Part shown: positions 56,691-64,000 of the stretch, one piece after another | Layout: every line of letters starts with the position of its first letter | Position numbering within the stretch: position 1 is the stretch's first letter | Source: Arthrobacter sp. ov118 | GTDB taxonomy: Bacteria > Actinomycetota > Actinomycetes > Actinomycetales > Micrococcaceae | Reading direction: 5' to 3' | DNA: 64,000 nucleotides | NCBI RefSeq assembly: GCF_900116495.1 | Contig: NZ_FPAY01000013.1 | Span: forward strand, 1-64,000 | The notes under the pieces: generated by a model | Databases searched by the model: none | What the model was told of the DNA's origin: nothing | The model's input: the letters and a program-made list of their open reading frames with translations, nothing else | Made by a program: the position numbers and the translations under genes

Positions 56691-58019
56691 TCAGTCCTCC
56701 TCGTAGATGGTGGGGATGGCTGCCTCGCCGCGCTGAAGCCGGTTGACCACCGCGGGCAGCTCCTGCATTGTCTCGGCGTGGCGGCGGCGCGCGCGCTGGA
56801 CCGCCTCGGGGCCGGTCCACCCCGGCAGGACCTCGCCGTTCTTGATGAACTGGTGCAGCAGCGCACGGTCGTTCCCGTCGTCCTCCGGGTGGTGGCCGAC
56901 GCCGACGATCTCCTGCGTGGCGGTGCCGCGCTCGTTGAGCTTGCGCAGGGCGTACTTGCGCCCGCCCTTGCTGGCTTTGTTCTTGGCCGCTTTCGCAACG
57001 GAGACGAACTCGCCGGAGTCGTCGGTGCGGCTGACGAGCTTATAAACCATGCTCGCCGTCGGGGCACCGGAGCCCGTGACCAGCGAGGTGCCCACGCCGT
57101 AGGAGTCCACCGGCGCCGACTGCAGCGCCGCGATGGCGTATTCGTCGAGGTCGGAGGTCACCACGATCTTCGTGTGGTCGTTGCCGAGTTCATCGAGCAG
57201 CTGCCGGACCCACTGGGCCTGCGCCACGAGGTCCCCGGAGTCCAGCCGGACGGCGCCGAGTTTGTCCCCGGCGAGTTCGACGGCGGCGCGGACGGCAGTC
57301 TCGACGTCGTATGTGTCCACCAGGAGCGAAGTTTCCGGCCCGAAGGCGGCAATCTGGGCCTCGAACGCCTCACGTTCCGTGTCATGGAGGAGCGTGAAGG
57401 AGTGCGCTGCAGTGCCCACCGTCTTCAGCCCGTAGCGCAATCCCGCTTCGAGATTGGAGGTGCTGTCGAAGCCGGCGATGACCGCGGCCCGGGCGGCGGC
57501 GGCCGCGGCTTCCTCGTGGGTCCGGCGTGAGCCCATCTCGATGCACGGGCGGCTCCCGGCGGCCGAGATCATCCGGGAGGCGGCGGAGGCGATCGCGCAG
57601 TCGTGGTTGAGCACGGAGAGCAGGTAGGTCTCCAGGATGCAGGCCTCGGCGAAGGTGGACTCCACGACCAGGACTGGGGAGTTCGGGAAGTACGCCTCAC
57701 CCTCCGGGTAACCCCAGATGTCGCCGGAGAAGCTGTAGTCGGCCAGGTACTCCAGTGTCTGGTCGTTGACCACCTTGGTCCGCCGCAGGAAGTCCAGTTC
57801 CGGTTCGCCGAAGCGGAAGTTCGCGATCCCTTCCAGGAGACGTCCGGTGCCGGCCACGATCCCATACCGGCGCCCGTCCGGCAGCCGCCGGGCGAAGGCT
57901 TCGAACACCGATTTCCGGTGGGCCGCACCGGACTGCAGCGCGCCCTGCAGCATCGTCAGTTCGTAGTGGTCGGTGTACAGAGACGTGCGGGGACTGTCCC
58001 AGCCAGCTGAGGTACTCAC
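56691..58019 (-). CDS. pncB: Nicotinate phosphoribosyltransferase
   Basis: A 442-residue enzyme making nicotinate mononucleotide in NAD salvage. Recognisable: LYTDHYELTMLQGAL, MGSRRTHEEAA, DTYDVE and RLDSGDLV; GTSLVTGSGAP forms the phosphoribosyl site. Start GTG 58019, six bases after a TAGAGT box. pncA follows on the same strand, so the order is pncB-pncA. Confidence 0.95.
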   Translation of the reverse strand: MSTSAGWDSPRTSLYTDHYELTMLQGALQSGAAHRKSVFEAFARRLPDGRRYGIVAGTGRLLEGIANFRFGEPELDFLRRTKVVNDQTLEYLADYSFSGDIWGYPEGEAYFPNSPVLVVESTFAEACILETYLLSVLNHDCAIASAASRMISAAGSRPCIEMGSRRTHEEAAAAAARAAVIAGFDSTSNLEAGLRYGLKTVGTAAHSFTLLHDTEREAFEAQIAAFGPETSLLVDTYDVETAVRAAVELAGDKLGAVRLDSGDLVAQAQWVRQLLDELGNDHTKIVVTSDLDEYAIAALQSAPVDSYGVGTSLVTGSGAPTASMVYKLVSRTDDSGEFVSVAKAAKNKASKGGRKYALRKLNERGTATQEIVGVGHHPEDDGNDRALLHQFIKNGEVLPGWTGPEAVQRARRRHAETMQELPAVVNRLQRGEAAIPTIYEED

Positions 58020-58025
58020 AAATTC

Positions 58026-58050
58026 ACTCTAGTGTGCATCCCCATAGAAT
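58026..58050. promoter_or_regulatory. Back-to-back leaderless promoters of pncB and clpS
   Basis: On the minus strand TAGAGT (58031-58026) is six bases before the pncB GTG; on the plus strand TAGAAT (58045-58050) is six bases before the clpS ATG. Only 13 bases separate the two boxes, so the -35 region of each overlaps the -10 box of the other. Confidence 0.6.
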
Positions 58051-58056
58051 GGACAG

Positions 58057-58422
58057 ATGACCCTCAGCGTTGCGCTTGGCCCCGACACACGGGAGAGCAC
58101 CCAGACCGGAACAGCGGCGTCCACCGACGTCCTGACCGCCCCGGACATCCCCTGGAACCTCGTGATCTGGAACGATCCCGTGAACCTGATGAGCTACGTG
58201 AGCTACGTGTTCCGCAGCTATTTCGGGTACTCGGAGACCAAAGCCAACAAGCTCATGATGGAGGTCCACAAGAAGGGCCGATCGATCGTGGCGCACGGCA
58301 GCAAGGAGCAGGTGGAACAGCACGCCGTGGCCATGCACGGCTACGGACTCTGGGCGACGGTGGAAAAAGCCACCGACGGCAACGGCAGCGGTTCCGGCAA
58401 GGGCAAGGGAAAACGTGGCTAA
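58057..58422 (+). CDS. clpS: ATP-dependent Clp protease adaptor ClpS
   Basis: A 121-residue N-end-rule adaptor. The conserved pattern is WNLVIWNDPVNLMSYV, then HKKGRSIVAHGSKEQVEQHA, which line the pocket for N-terminal residues and the ClpA/C contact. A Gly/Ser/Lys tail is added at the end. It overlaps the DUF2017 gene by eight bases; no ribosome binding site, probably leaderless. Confidence 0.94.
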   Translation: MTLSVALGPDTRESTQTGTAASTDVLTAPDIPWNLVIWNDPVNLMSYVSYVFRSYFGYSETKANKLMMEVHKKGRSIVAHGSKEQVEQHAVAMHGYGLWATVEKATDGNGSGSGKGKGKRG

Positions 58423-58981
58423 GGCATTCAAATACGGGCTTAAAGGCATCCGGGGCTACCTGGAACCGGCCGAGCGGGAACTTCTTCGCAGCCTCTTCGA
58501 CGACGTCATCTCCATGCTCGCGCCGGCGAAGCAGGCCAGCCAGGACCCGCTGGCCGCCCTGGTGGGCCTGGACCCCGAAGCCCGCGAACCCTCGGACCGC
58601 GCCCTGCGGCGGCTGCTGCCGAATGTCATGAAGAACGACGGCGACGCCTCGCTTGAGTTTCGCCGCTATACCGAGCGGTCCCTGCGCGAAAGCAAGATCG
58701 GCGCGCTGAAGGCGGCGGCCCTGACCCTGGACCGGGAGGACCTGGTCCTGACCGCGGCCGACGCCCGGCACTGGGCCACGGCCCTCAACGATGTCCGGCT
58801 GGTGCTGGCCGAGCGCCTCGACATCCGCGACGACGCGGACGCCGACAACATCCACCTCATGCAGGACTGGTCCCAGGCCGAGGACGTGGAAAGCTACCTG
58901 GCCCTCGTGTACAACTTCACCACCTGGCTGCAGGAGTCACTGGTCCAGGCCATGGTGCACTCCCTCGATGCCCGGCACTGA
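58415..58981 (+). CDS. DUF2017 protein
   Basis: A 188-residue, mostly helical soluble protein of the DUF2017 family, standing between clpS and murI as usual in actinobacteria. Recognisable are GIRGYLEPAERELLRSLFDD and NFTTWLQESLVQAM. GTG start inside clpS. No known activity; a link to ClpS is inferred from co-localisation. Confidence 0.85.
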   Translation: MAKAFKYGLKGIRGYLEPAERELLRSLFDDVISMLAPAKQASQDPLAALVGLDPEAREPSDRALRRLLPNVMKNDGDASLEFRRYTERSLRESKIGALKAAALTLDREDLVLTAADARHWATALNDVRLVLAERLDIRDDADADNIHLMQDWSQAEDVESYLALVYNFTTWLQESLVQAMVHSLDARH

Positions 58982-59066
58982 ACCCAGGCCTGTGACACAT
59001 GAGACACGAGTTGCGCGCCACAATGTGATGGCCGCCCCGCAACCGTTGTCCTATCCTCAAATAATC

Positions 59067-60104
59067 ATGACTTCAGCATCGAGTATGGATCCGGCAGCGG
59101 CTGCTGCCGACTCCCCAGCCAGCAGCAGCGCAACCGGCCCCGCCGACCCCGGGCAGGCATCCGAGCCGGGGTCGCGGCCCATTGGCGTCTTCGATTCCGG
59201 CGTCGGCGGCCTCACGGTGGCCCGGTCGATCATCGACCAGCTGCCCAACGAGTCCATCCTGTATGTCGGCGACACCGCGCACGGCCCCTACGGGCCCCTT
59301 CCCATCGCCGAAGTCCGCGCCAACGCCCTCGGTGTCATGGACGAGCTCGTCGACTCCGGCGTGAAGCTGCTCACCATCGCCTGCAACTCCGCCTCAGCCG
59401 CCGTGCTCCGCGACGCCCGCGAGCGGTACACCGCCCGGTACGGCATTCCCGTGATCGAAGTGATCCAGCCCGCCGTGCGGCGCGCCGTCGCCGCGACCCG
59501 GACCGGCCGGGTGGGCGTGATCGGGACCTCGGCCACGGTGGGTTCGCGCGCCTACGAGGACACCTTCGCGGCAGCCCCGGACCTGGAGATCACGTCCGTG
59601 GCCTGCCCCGCCTTCGTGCCATATGTGGAGGCCGGCATCACCACGGGGCCGGAACTGCTCGCCGTCGCCCGCGAATACCTGGCGCCGCTGATAGCCGCCC
59701 GGGTGGACACCGTGGTGCTTGGCTGCACGCACTACCCGCTCCTGACGGGCGTGCTCTCCTTCGTCCTGGGCGAGGACGTCACGCTGGTATCCAGTGCCGA
59801 GGAAACAGCCAAGGACGTCTACCGGTCGCTGGCTTCCCGCGGGCTTGAGCGAACGGGCGCCGCGGCGCCCGAACACCATTTCATCGCCACCGGGGATGCC
59901 GCCGCGTTCGAGCACCTTGCCCGCCGCTTCCTCGGACCCGAGGTCCTCAGTGTCCGCCACGTGGACCACGTCGCGGCGCAGTATCCCACCGGCAGCCTGG
60001 CCCGGATCACCCCGGAGATGATCGCCGCCGCGCAGGCCGGCGCGGACCGGCCGCGGATCTCCAACTTTGTGGGCGGACCCGCAGGCGGGGGAACACTGCT
60101 GTGA
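59067..60104 (+). CDS. murI: Glutamate racemase
   Basis: A 345-residue racemase supplying D-glutamate for peptidoglycan. Catalytic cysteines C106 (IACNSASA) and C220 (GCTHYPLL); GVFDSGVGGLT is the N-terminal core. Residues 1-36 are an Ala/Ser/Pro extension outside the fold. ATG 59067 is chosen because TATCCT (59052-59057) lies nine bases upstream without a ribosome binding site; ATG 59085 is possible. The stop overlaps the next gene. Confidence 0.92.
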   Translation: MTSASSMDPAAAAADSPASSSATGPADPGQASEPGSRPIGVFDSGVGGLTVARSIIDQLPNESILYVGDTAHGPYGPLPIAEVRANALGVMDELVDSGVKLLTIACNSASAAVLRDARERYTARYGIPVIEVIQPAVRRAVAATRTGRVGVIGTSATVGSRAYEDTFAAAPDLEITSVACPAFVPYVEAGITTGPELLAVAREYLAPLIAARVDTVVLGCTHYPLLTGVLSFVLGEDVTLVSSAEETAKDVYRSLASRGLERTGAAAPEHHFIATGDAAAFEHLARRFLGPEVLSVRHVDHVAAQYPTGSLARITPEMIAAAQAGADRPRISNFVGGPAGGGTLL

Positions 60105-60898
60105 AGCTGACCATCGTGGGCTGCACCGGGTCCTTCCCCGGGCCCGGCTCGCCGGCGTCGTGCTATCTGCTGACCGCCAACGACGGCGAGCGGAACTGGA
60201 AGATCGTCCTGGACCTCGGCAGCGGGGCGCTTGGCGCCATCCAGCGCTACACCGACCTGGAGGACATTGACGCGATCTTCCTCACCCACCTGCACCCGGA
60301 CCACTGCATGGACCTGTGCGGGCTTCACGTAGCCGTGCGCTGGAAGCCGGGCGGCTGGGGCCGCGGCAGAATCCCCGTCTGGGGGCCGGCCGCCACGGCC
60401 GACCGGATGGCCACCGCGTACGGCCTGGACCTGGATCCCGGGATGCATGAGGAATTCGACTTCGCCAACTGGTCCGAGCGCAAACCCGTGACGATGGGCC
60501 CCTTCACGGTCACGCCGTACGCCGTAAACCACCCGGTGGAAGAGGCCTACGCCCTGCGTGTCGAGGTCACAGAACCGGACAAGAACGGCGACCCCGTCGC
60601 CCGCGTCCTGAGCTACTCCGGGGACACAGACTCCTGCAGTGGGCTGGAGGACGCAGCGCGAGATTCCGACCTCTTCCTTTGCGAAGCGGCCTTTGAGGAG
60701 GGCCGCGACGACGGCATCAAGGACGTGCACCTGACCGGCAAACGGGCGGGCGAGGCCGCCGTCGCCGCCGGGGCGCGGCGGCTGCTGCTGACGCACATTC
60801 CGGTCTGGACGTCTCCCACCACCGTCATGGCCGAGGCCAAGGAAGTCTTCGGCAAGGACGTCGCCGTTGCAGTCGCGGGTGTGCACTACACGGTGTAG
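60101..60898 (+). CDS. Metallo-beta-lactamase-fold hydrolase
   Basis: A 265-residue protein with the metal motif HLHPDHCMD (H63, H65, D67, H68), VNHPVEEAYALRVE, YSGDTDSC and a final LTHIPVW. It resembles RNase Z/ElaC-like MBL proteins found between murI and rph in actinobacteria. GTG start overlaps the murI stop. Substrate unknown. Confidence 0.88.
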   Translation: MKLTIVGCTGSFPGPGSPASCYLLTANDGERNWKIVLDLGSGALGAIQRYTDLEDIDAIFLTHLHPDHCMDLCGLHVAVRWKPGGWGRGRIPVWGPAATADRMATAYGLDLDPGMHEEFDFANWSERKPVTMGPFTVTPYAVNHPVEEAYALRVEVTEPDKNGDPVARVLSYSGDTDSCSGLEDAARDSDLFLCEAAFEEGRDDGIKDVHLTGKRAGEAAVAAGARRLLLTHIPVWTSPTTVMAEAKEVFGKDVAVAVAGVHYTV

Positions 60899-60928
60899 CC
60901 CGCGCCCGGGCACCGACGGGCAAGTCGA

Positions 60929-60934
60929 TAAGCT
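60929..60934 (+). promoter_or_regulatory. Candidate leaderless -10 box (TAAGCT) for rph
   Basis: TAAGCT is followed by six bases (AGAGGC) and ATG 60941. Confidence 0.45.
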
Positions 60935-60940
60935 AGAGGC

Positions 60941-61699
60941 ATGACTTCCCAAGCTCCTACTGTTCCCGTCCTCCGCGCCGATGGCCGCACCGCCGATCAG
61001 CTGCGTCCGATCAGCATCACCCGCGGCTGGTCCAAGCAGGCCGAGGGATCGGCCCTGATCGAGTTCGGCAACACCCGTGTCTTGTGCACGGCCTCCCTGA
61101 CAGAGGGTGTCCCGCGCTGGCTCAAGGGTGAGGGCCGCGGCTGGGTTACCGCCGAATACGCCATGCTCCCGCGGGCCACGAACACCCGTTCCGACCGTGA
61201 ATCGGTCAAAGGAAAAATCGGCGGACGCACGCATGAGATCTCCCGGCTGATCGGCCGCTCGCTGCGCTCCATCATCGACACCAAGGCCCTCGGGGAGATC
61301 ACGATCGTGCTGGACTGCGATGTCCTGCAGGCTGACGGCGGAACGCGGACCGCGGCCATCACCGGCGCGTACGTGGCGCTGGCAGACGCCATCCGGTTCG
61401 CCCGGGAGAAGAAGATGATTGCCCGGAACGCCGAGCCCCTGATCGACACCATCGCCGCTGTTTCAGTCGGCATCATCGACGGCGTGCCGATGCTCGACCT
61501 GCCCTATGTCGAGGATGTGCGCGCGGAGACGGACATGAACGTCGTGGTGACCGGCTCCGGCAAGTTCGTCGAAGTCCAGGGCACCGCTGAGGGCGCACCC
61601 TTCGACCGTGACGAACTGAACCAACTGCTGGACCTGGCCCTCCTGGGCACCGAACAGCTCGCGGCCATCCAGCGCGACACCCTGGCGGAAGCCCCGTGA
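60941..61699 (+). CDS. rph: Ribonuclease PH
   Basis: A 252-residue phosphorolytic exonuclease trimming tRNA 3' ends. Recognisable are RGWVTAEYAMLPRAT, the active-site RTHEISRLIGRSLR, and LDCDVLQADGGTRTA. It overlaps rdgB (GTGA). Confidence 0.96.
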   Translation: MTSQAPTVPVLRADGRTADQLRPISITRGWSKQAEGSALIEFGNTRVLCTASLTEGVPRWLKGEGRGWVTAEYAMLPRATNTRSDRESVKGKIGGRTHEISRLIGRSLRSIIDTKALGEITIVLDCDVLQADGGTRTAAITGAYVALADAIRFAREKKMIARNAEPLIDTIAAVSVGIIDGVPMLDLPYVEDVRAETDMNVVVTGSGKFVEVQGTAEGAPFDRDELNQLLDLALLGTEQLAAIQRDTLAEAP

Positions 61700-62373
61700 C
61701 GGAAGCGCCGCTGGCGGACCAGCCTGACAAGGACGGCGCCGCCCCCCGCTTGGTCCTCGCCACCCACAACAAGGGCAAGCTCCGGGAACTCCGTGAGCTG
61801 CTGCGCGGCCAGGTGCCCGGGCTCGACGTCGACACGCAGGTGGTGGACGCCGGCGCCGTCGGCGCCCCCGACGTCGCCGAGACCGGCGTGACGTTCGCCG
61901 AAAACTCGCTCCTGAAAGCCCGGGCCGTGGCGGAGGCCACCGGGCTGGTGGCGATCGCCGACGACTCCGGGTTGGCCGTGGACGTGCTGGGCGGCGCGCC
62001 CGGGATCTTCTCGGCGCGCTGGTCCGGCCGGCACGGCGACGATGCCGCGAACCTGCAGCTGCTGCTGGCCCAGCTGGCGGACGTGCCAGACGAGTACCGC
62101 GGGGCGGCGTTCGTCTGCGCCGCGGCGCTTGCGGTCCCCGGGGCCGAAGCCGACGGCGGCCGGGAAGTAGTCGAGTACGGGCAGCTGGAAGGGGTGCTCC
62201 TGCGGGAGCCGCGCGGGGAGGGCGGCTTCGGCTACGACCCCGTCCTGCAACCGAGCGGGCTGGACCGCAGCTGCGCCGAGCTCAGCTCCGAGGAGAAGAA
62301 CGCCATCAGCCACCGGGGACATGCGTTCCGGGCGCTCCTGCCGGCCATCGTCGAGGCCTTGGCCGGACGGTAG
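61696..62373 (+). CDS. rdgB: Non-canonical purine NTP pyrophosphatase (RdgB/HAM1)
   Basis: A 225-residue house-cleaning enzyme for ITP/XTP. Motifs: LATHNKGKLREL, IADDSGLAVDVLGGAPGI and GGFGYDPVLQP. Start GTG overlaps the rph stop. The strong hairpin at 62411-62451 closes the group. Confidence 0.94.
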   Translation: MTEAPLADQPDKDGAAPRLVLATHNKGKLRELRELLRGQVPGLDVDTQVVDAGAVGAPDVAETGVTFAENSLLKARAVAEATGLVAIADDSGLAVDVLGGAPGIFSARWSGRHGDDAANLQLLLAQLADVPDEYRGAAFVCAAALAVPGAEADGGREVVEYGQLEGVLLREPRGEGGFGYDPVLQPSGLDRSCAELSSEEKNAISHRGHAFRALLPAIVEALAGR

Positions 62374-62410
62374 CCCTGCGGCCGCGGCAGCTGCCGCGGA
62401 TCTTGTTTTA

Positions 62411-62451
62411 AACAACGAAGGCGCCCCACAGCGTGGGGCGCCTTCGTTGTT
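62411..62451. terminator. Intrinsic terminator between rdgB and the DedA gene
   Basis: Perfect 19-bp arms (62411-62429 with 62433-62451), loop AGC. The T-run is modest on either side, but placement between convergent stops fits a bidirectional terminator. Confidence 0.75.
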
Positions 62452-62458
62452 GAGGGCG

Positions 62459-63241
62459 TCAGGGGGTCCGGCGCTCTTCTTCGGGCCTGTGCTCTTCGAT
62501 GAACTCGTCCACGGCGTCCGTGCCGTACTTCCCGGCCTGCCGTTTGGCAATGGTTCCACGGATGACTTCGATGGCGACCGGGATCACCGAAATCAGCACG
62601 ATGACGATGAAGATAACGTCCAGGTTGTCCCGGACCCACGGCACCGTGTCGCCGAGCAGGTACCCCAGCAGCGTGACGCCGCCGCCCCACAGCACCGCAC
62701 CGATCACGTTGTAGGTAAAGAACTTGCGCTTGCTCATCTCCGCGACGCCGGCAATCACCGGGACAAAGGTGCGGATGATCGGCACGAAGCGGGCCAGGAT
62801 CAGCGACTTGCCGCCGTGCTTTTCGAAGAAGGCATGGGCGCTTTCCACGTTTTCGTGCTTGAACAGCCTGGAATTAGGCCTCTTGAACAGGGCAGGTCCG
62901 GCCTTGGACCCAATCAGGAAGCCCACCTGGTTGCCGATAATCGCGGCGACGATGATGAGCGCGGTCAGGACCAGAATGTTGACCTGGATGGTGCCGGTGG
63001 CCACAAGCAGCCCGGCCGTGAACAGCATGGAATCGCCGGGCAGGAAGAAGCCCACCAACAGCCCGGTTTCGGCGAAGATGATGCCGCAGACCAGCAGGAC
63101 CACCCACGGCGCGAAGACCGGATTAGCCAGGAAGACCTGCGGGTTGAGCCAGTCGGGCAGGAAGGAGGCCAGATGCGGCTGCACGGGGCCGGCGCCGCCA
63201 AGGGCGGACACGGCGAGGTCGCTGATTGCTATTACGTTCAC
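62459..63241 (-). CDS. DedA family membrane protein
   Basis: A 260-residue member of the DedA/SNARE-associated family of lipid-carrier flippases, with the typical ETGLLVGFFLPGDSMLFTAG and GKSLILARFVPIIRTFVPVIAG segments (the latter holding conserved Arg residues) and about five helices. The C-terminal tail is charged. GTG 63241 has TACCCT six bases upstream. Confidence 0.92.
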   Translation of the reverse strand: MNVIAISDLAVSALGGAGPVQPHLASFLPDWLNPQVFLANPVFAPWVVLLVCGIIFAETGLLVGFFLPGDSMLFTAGLLVATGTIQVNILVLTALIIVAAIIGNQVGFLIGSKAGPALFKRPNSRLFKHENVESAHAFFEKHGGKSLILARFVPIIRTFVPVIAGVAEMSKRKFFTYNVIGAVLWGGGVTLLGYLLGDTVPWVRDNLDVIFIVIVLISVIPVAIEVIRGTIAKRQAGKYGTDAVDEFIEEHRPEEERRTP

Positions 63242-63247
63242 CCATTA

Positions 63248-63253
63248 AGGGTA
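63248..63253 (-). promoter_or_regulatory. Candidate leaderless -10 box (TACCCT) for the DedA gene
   Basis: On the minus strand TACCCT is followed by six bases and GTG 63241. Confidence 0.4.
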
Positions 63254-63331
63254 CTTGACGGGCCCGGACCAGCCGGCGGGCGCGGCCGGCGGCGGGGGGA
63301 GACAGCGTCCGGGTGGGCCGCCGGCGGACGG

Positions 63332-63337
63332 TAAAGT
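63332..63337 (+). promoter_or_regulatory. Candidate leaderless -10 box (TAAAGT)
   Basis: TAAAGT is followed by seven bases and GTG 63345. Confidence 0.45.
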
Positions 63338-63344
63338 TGAGCGA

Positions 63345-64000
63345 GTGGGTTTGGACTTTACGGCGATCGATTTTGAGACCGCGAACGGCTTCCGCGGTTC
63401 ACCGTGCGCCGTTGGCCTGAGCAAGGTCCGCGGCGGTGTCGTCGTCGAGGAGGCGTCCTGGCTCATGCGGCCGCCGGAAAACTACGACACGTTCGACCAC
63501 CACAACGTCCGGATCCATGGCATCCGCCCGGACCAGGTGGCGGGCCTGCCGCGCTTCGGCGAGCTTTTCCCTGAGATCGGCGCCTTCATCGGCGGGGACG
63601 TGCTGGCCGCCCACAACGCGGCGTTCGACCTCGGCGTGATCCGTTCAGGCCTGGAAGTGTCGGGGCTACCCGGTCCGGCCTACGACTACGTCTGCACGGT
63701 GATGCTGTCCCGGCGCTGCTACTCGCTGGTGTCCAATTCGCTGCCCTACGCCGCGGAAGAGGCCGGCGTGCCGTTGGTCAACCACCACGATGCCGCCGAG
63801 GACGCCCGTGCCTGTGCCGGCATCCTGATCGACATCGCCCGCCGCAACGGGGCGGCGAGCATTGCCGAACTCCATCTGTCCCTCGGCTTGGCCGTTTCGC
63901 ACCAGCCGGCCTTCGATCCCCGGCTGGACCCGTTGTCCAAAGCCACCGTGGCCGCGCTGGACGCGCTCGCCGGGGGAACGGCCACGCCCTCGCGCCGGCC
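63345..64000 (+). CDS. DEDDh exonuclease (DNA polymerase III epsilon-like), truncated by the window
   Basis: 218 codons are visible; the frame is open to the right edge. It starts VGLDFTAIDFETANG (D9, E11), continues with AAHNAAFD (second aspartate) and ends the domain with the HHDAAEDA motif (histidine and last aspartate), so the DEDDh 3'-5' exonuclease site is complete. The rest may carry a BRCT or other domain beyond the edge. The GTG start is fixed by the TAAAGT box. Confidence 0.85.
   Translation, partial: MGLDFTAIDFETANGFRGSPCAVGLSKVRGGVVVEEASWLMRPPENYDTFDHHNVRIHGIRPDQVAGLPRFGELFPEIGAFIGGDVLAAHNAAFDLGVIRSGLEVSGLPGPAYDYVCTVMLSRRCYSLVSNSLPYAAEEAGVPLVNHHDAAEDARACAGILIDIARRNGAASIAELHLSLGLAVSHQPAFDPRLDPLSKATVAALDALAGGTATPSRR

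Overview
The window is about 64 kb of high-G+C chromosome from a member of the Actinobacteria, most likely the Arthrobacter/Pseudarthrobacter branch of the Micrococcaceae. The signs are: a DUF222/HNH-type protein at the left edge; the gene order argS-lysA-hom-thrC-thrB-rho-prfA-prmC leading to a complete atp operon; a Rho with a long Arg/Asp/Gln-rich insertion; NucS; DUF2550, DUF3039 and DUF2017 proteins; and many genes starting directly on GTG or TTG. No rRNA, CRISPR array, phage module or transposase was seen. The only tRNA is tRNA-Arg(CCG).

Layout. 1-10.7 kb is accessory: a DUF222/HNH fragment, a zinc alcohol dehydrogenase with a HIT protein, the helicase HrpA, a GlxA/FtrA-type regulator with a clear operator, a cytoplasmic M4 protease with its emfourin-type inhibitor, an orphan membrane-anchored protein of lower G+C, and tRNA-Arg. 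10.7-13.7 kb (minus strand) encodes an extracytoplasmic flavin module: FMN-binding lipoprotein, ApbE flavin transferase, and an RnfD-like membrane domain fused to a ferredoxin-reductase-like domain. 13.8-28.9 kb is the housekeeping block: argS, lysA, hom, thrC, thrB, rho, prfA, prmC, a Sua5/YrdC protein, a TagA-type and a GT2 glycosyltransferase, and a WecA-type polyprenyl-phosphate sugar transferase. 29.0-37.0 kb is the F1Fo ATP synthase operon (two small assembly proteins, then B, E, F, H, A, G, D, C). It runs on into a DUF2550 protein, a membrane-anchored esterase and a rhomboid-like/DUF2156 (MprF-type) protein, which I read as a lipid-modification pair.

41.7-48.8 kb holds cspA, nucS, a zinc-finger-like protein, an alpha/beta hydrolase, an AI-2E family transporter, a large membrane protein of unknown function and a thioredoxin-fold/TPR protein. 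48.8-55.6 kb holds an Old Yellow Enzyme, a two-gene ABC exporter, nagB, a DUF3039 protein and an SF2 helicase. 55.6-64 kb holds a small lipoprotein, the NAD-salvage pair pncB-pncA, clpS with a DUF2017 protein, murI with a metallo-beta-lactamase-fold hydrolase, rph-rdgB, a DedA protein and the start of a DEDDh exonuclease.

A signal that runs across the whole window is a TANNNT box ending exactly 6 or 7 bases before the start codon of thirteen genes. This is the geometry of leaderless transcription in Actinobacteria, and it fixes several starts that have no ribosome binding site. The most unusual items are the paired leaderless promoters between pncB and clpS, the flavin module, the protease/inhibitor pair, the rhomboid-like/DUF2156-esterase operon tail, and several long perfect palindromes between genes.
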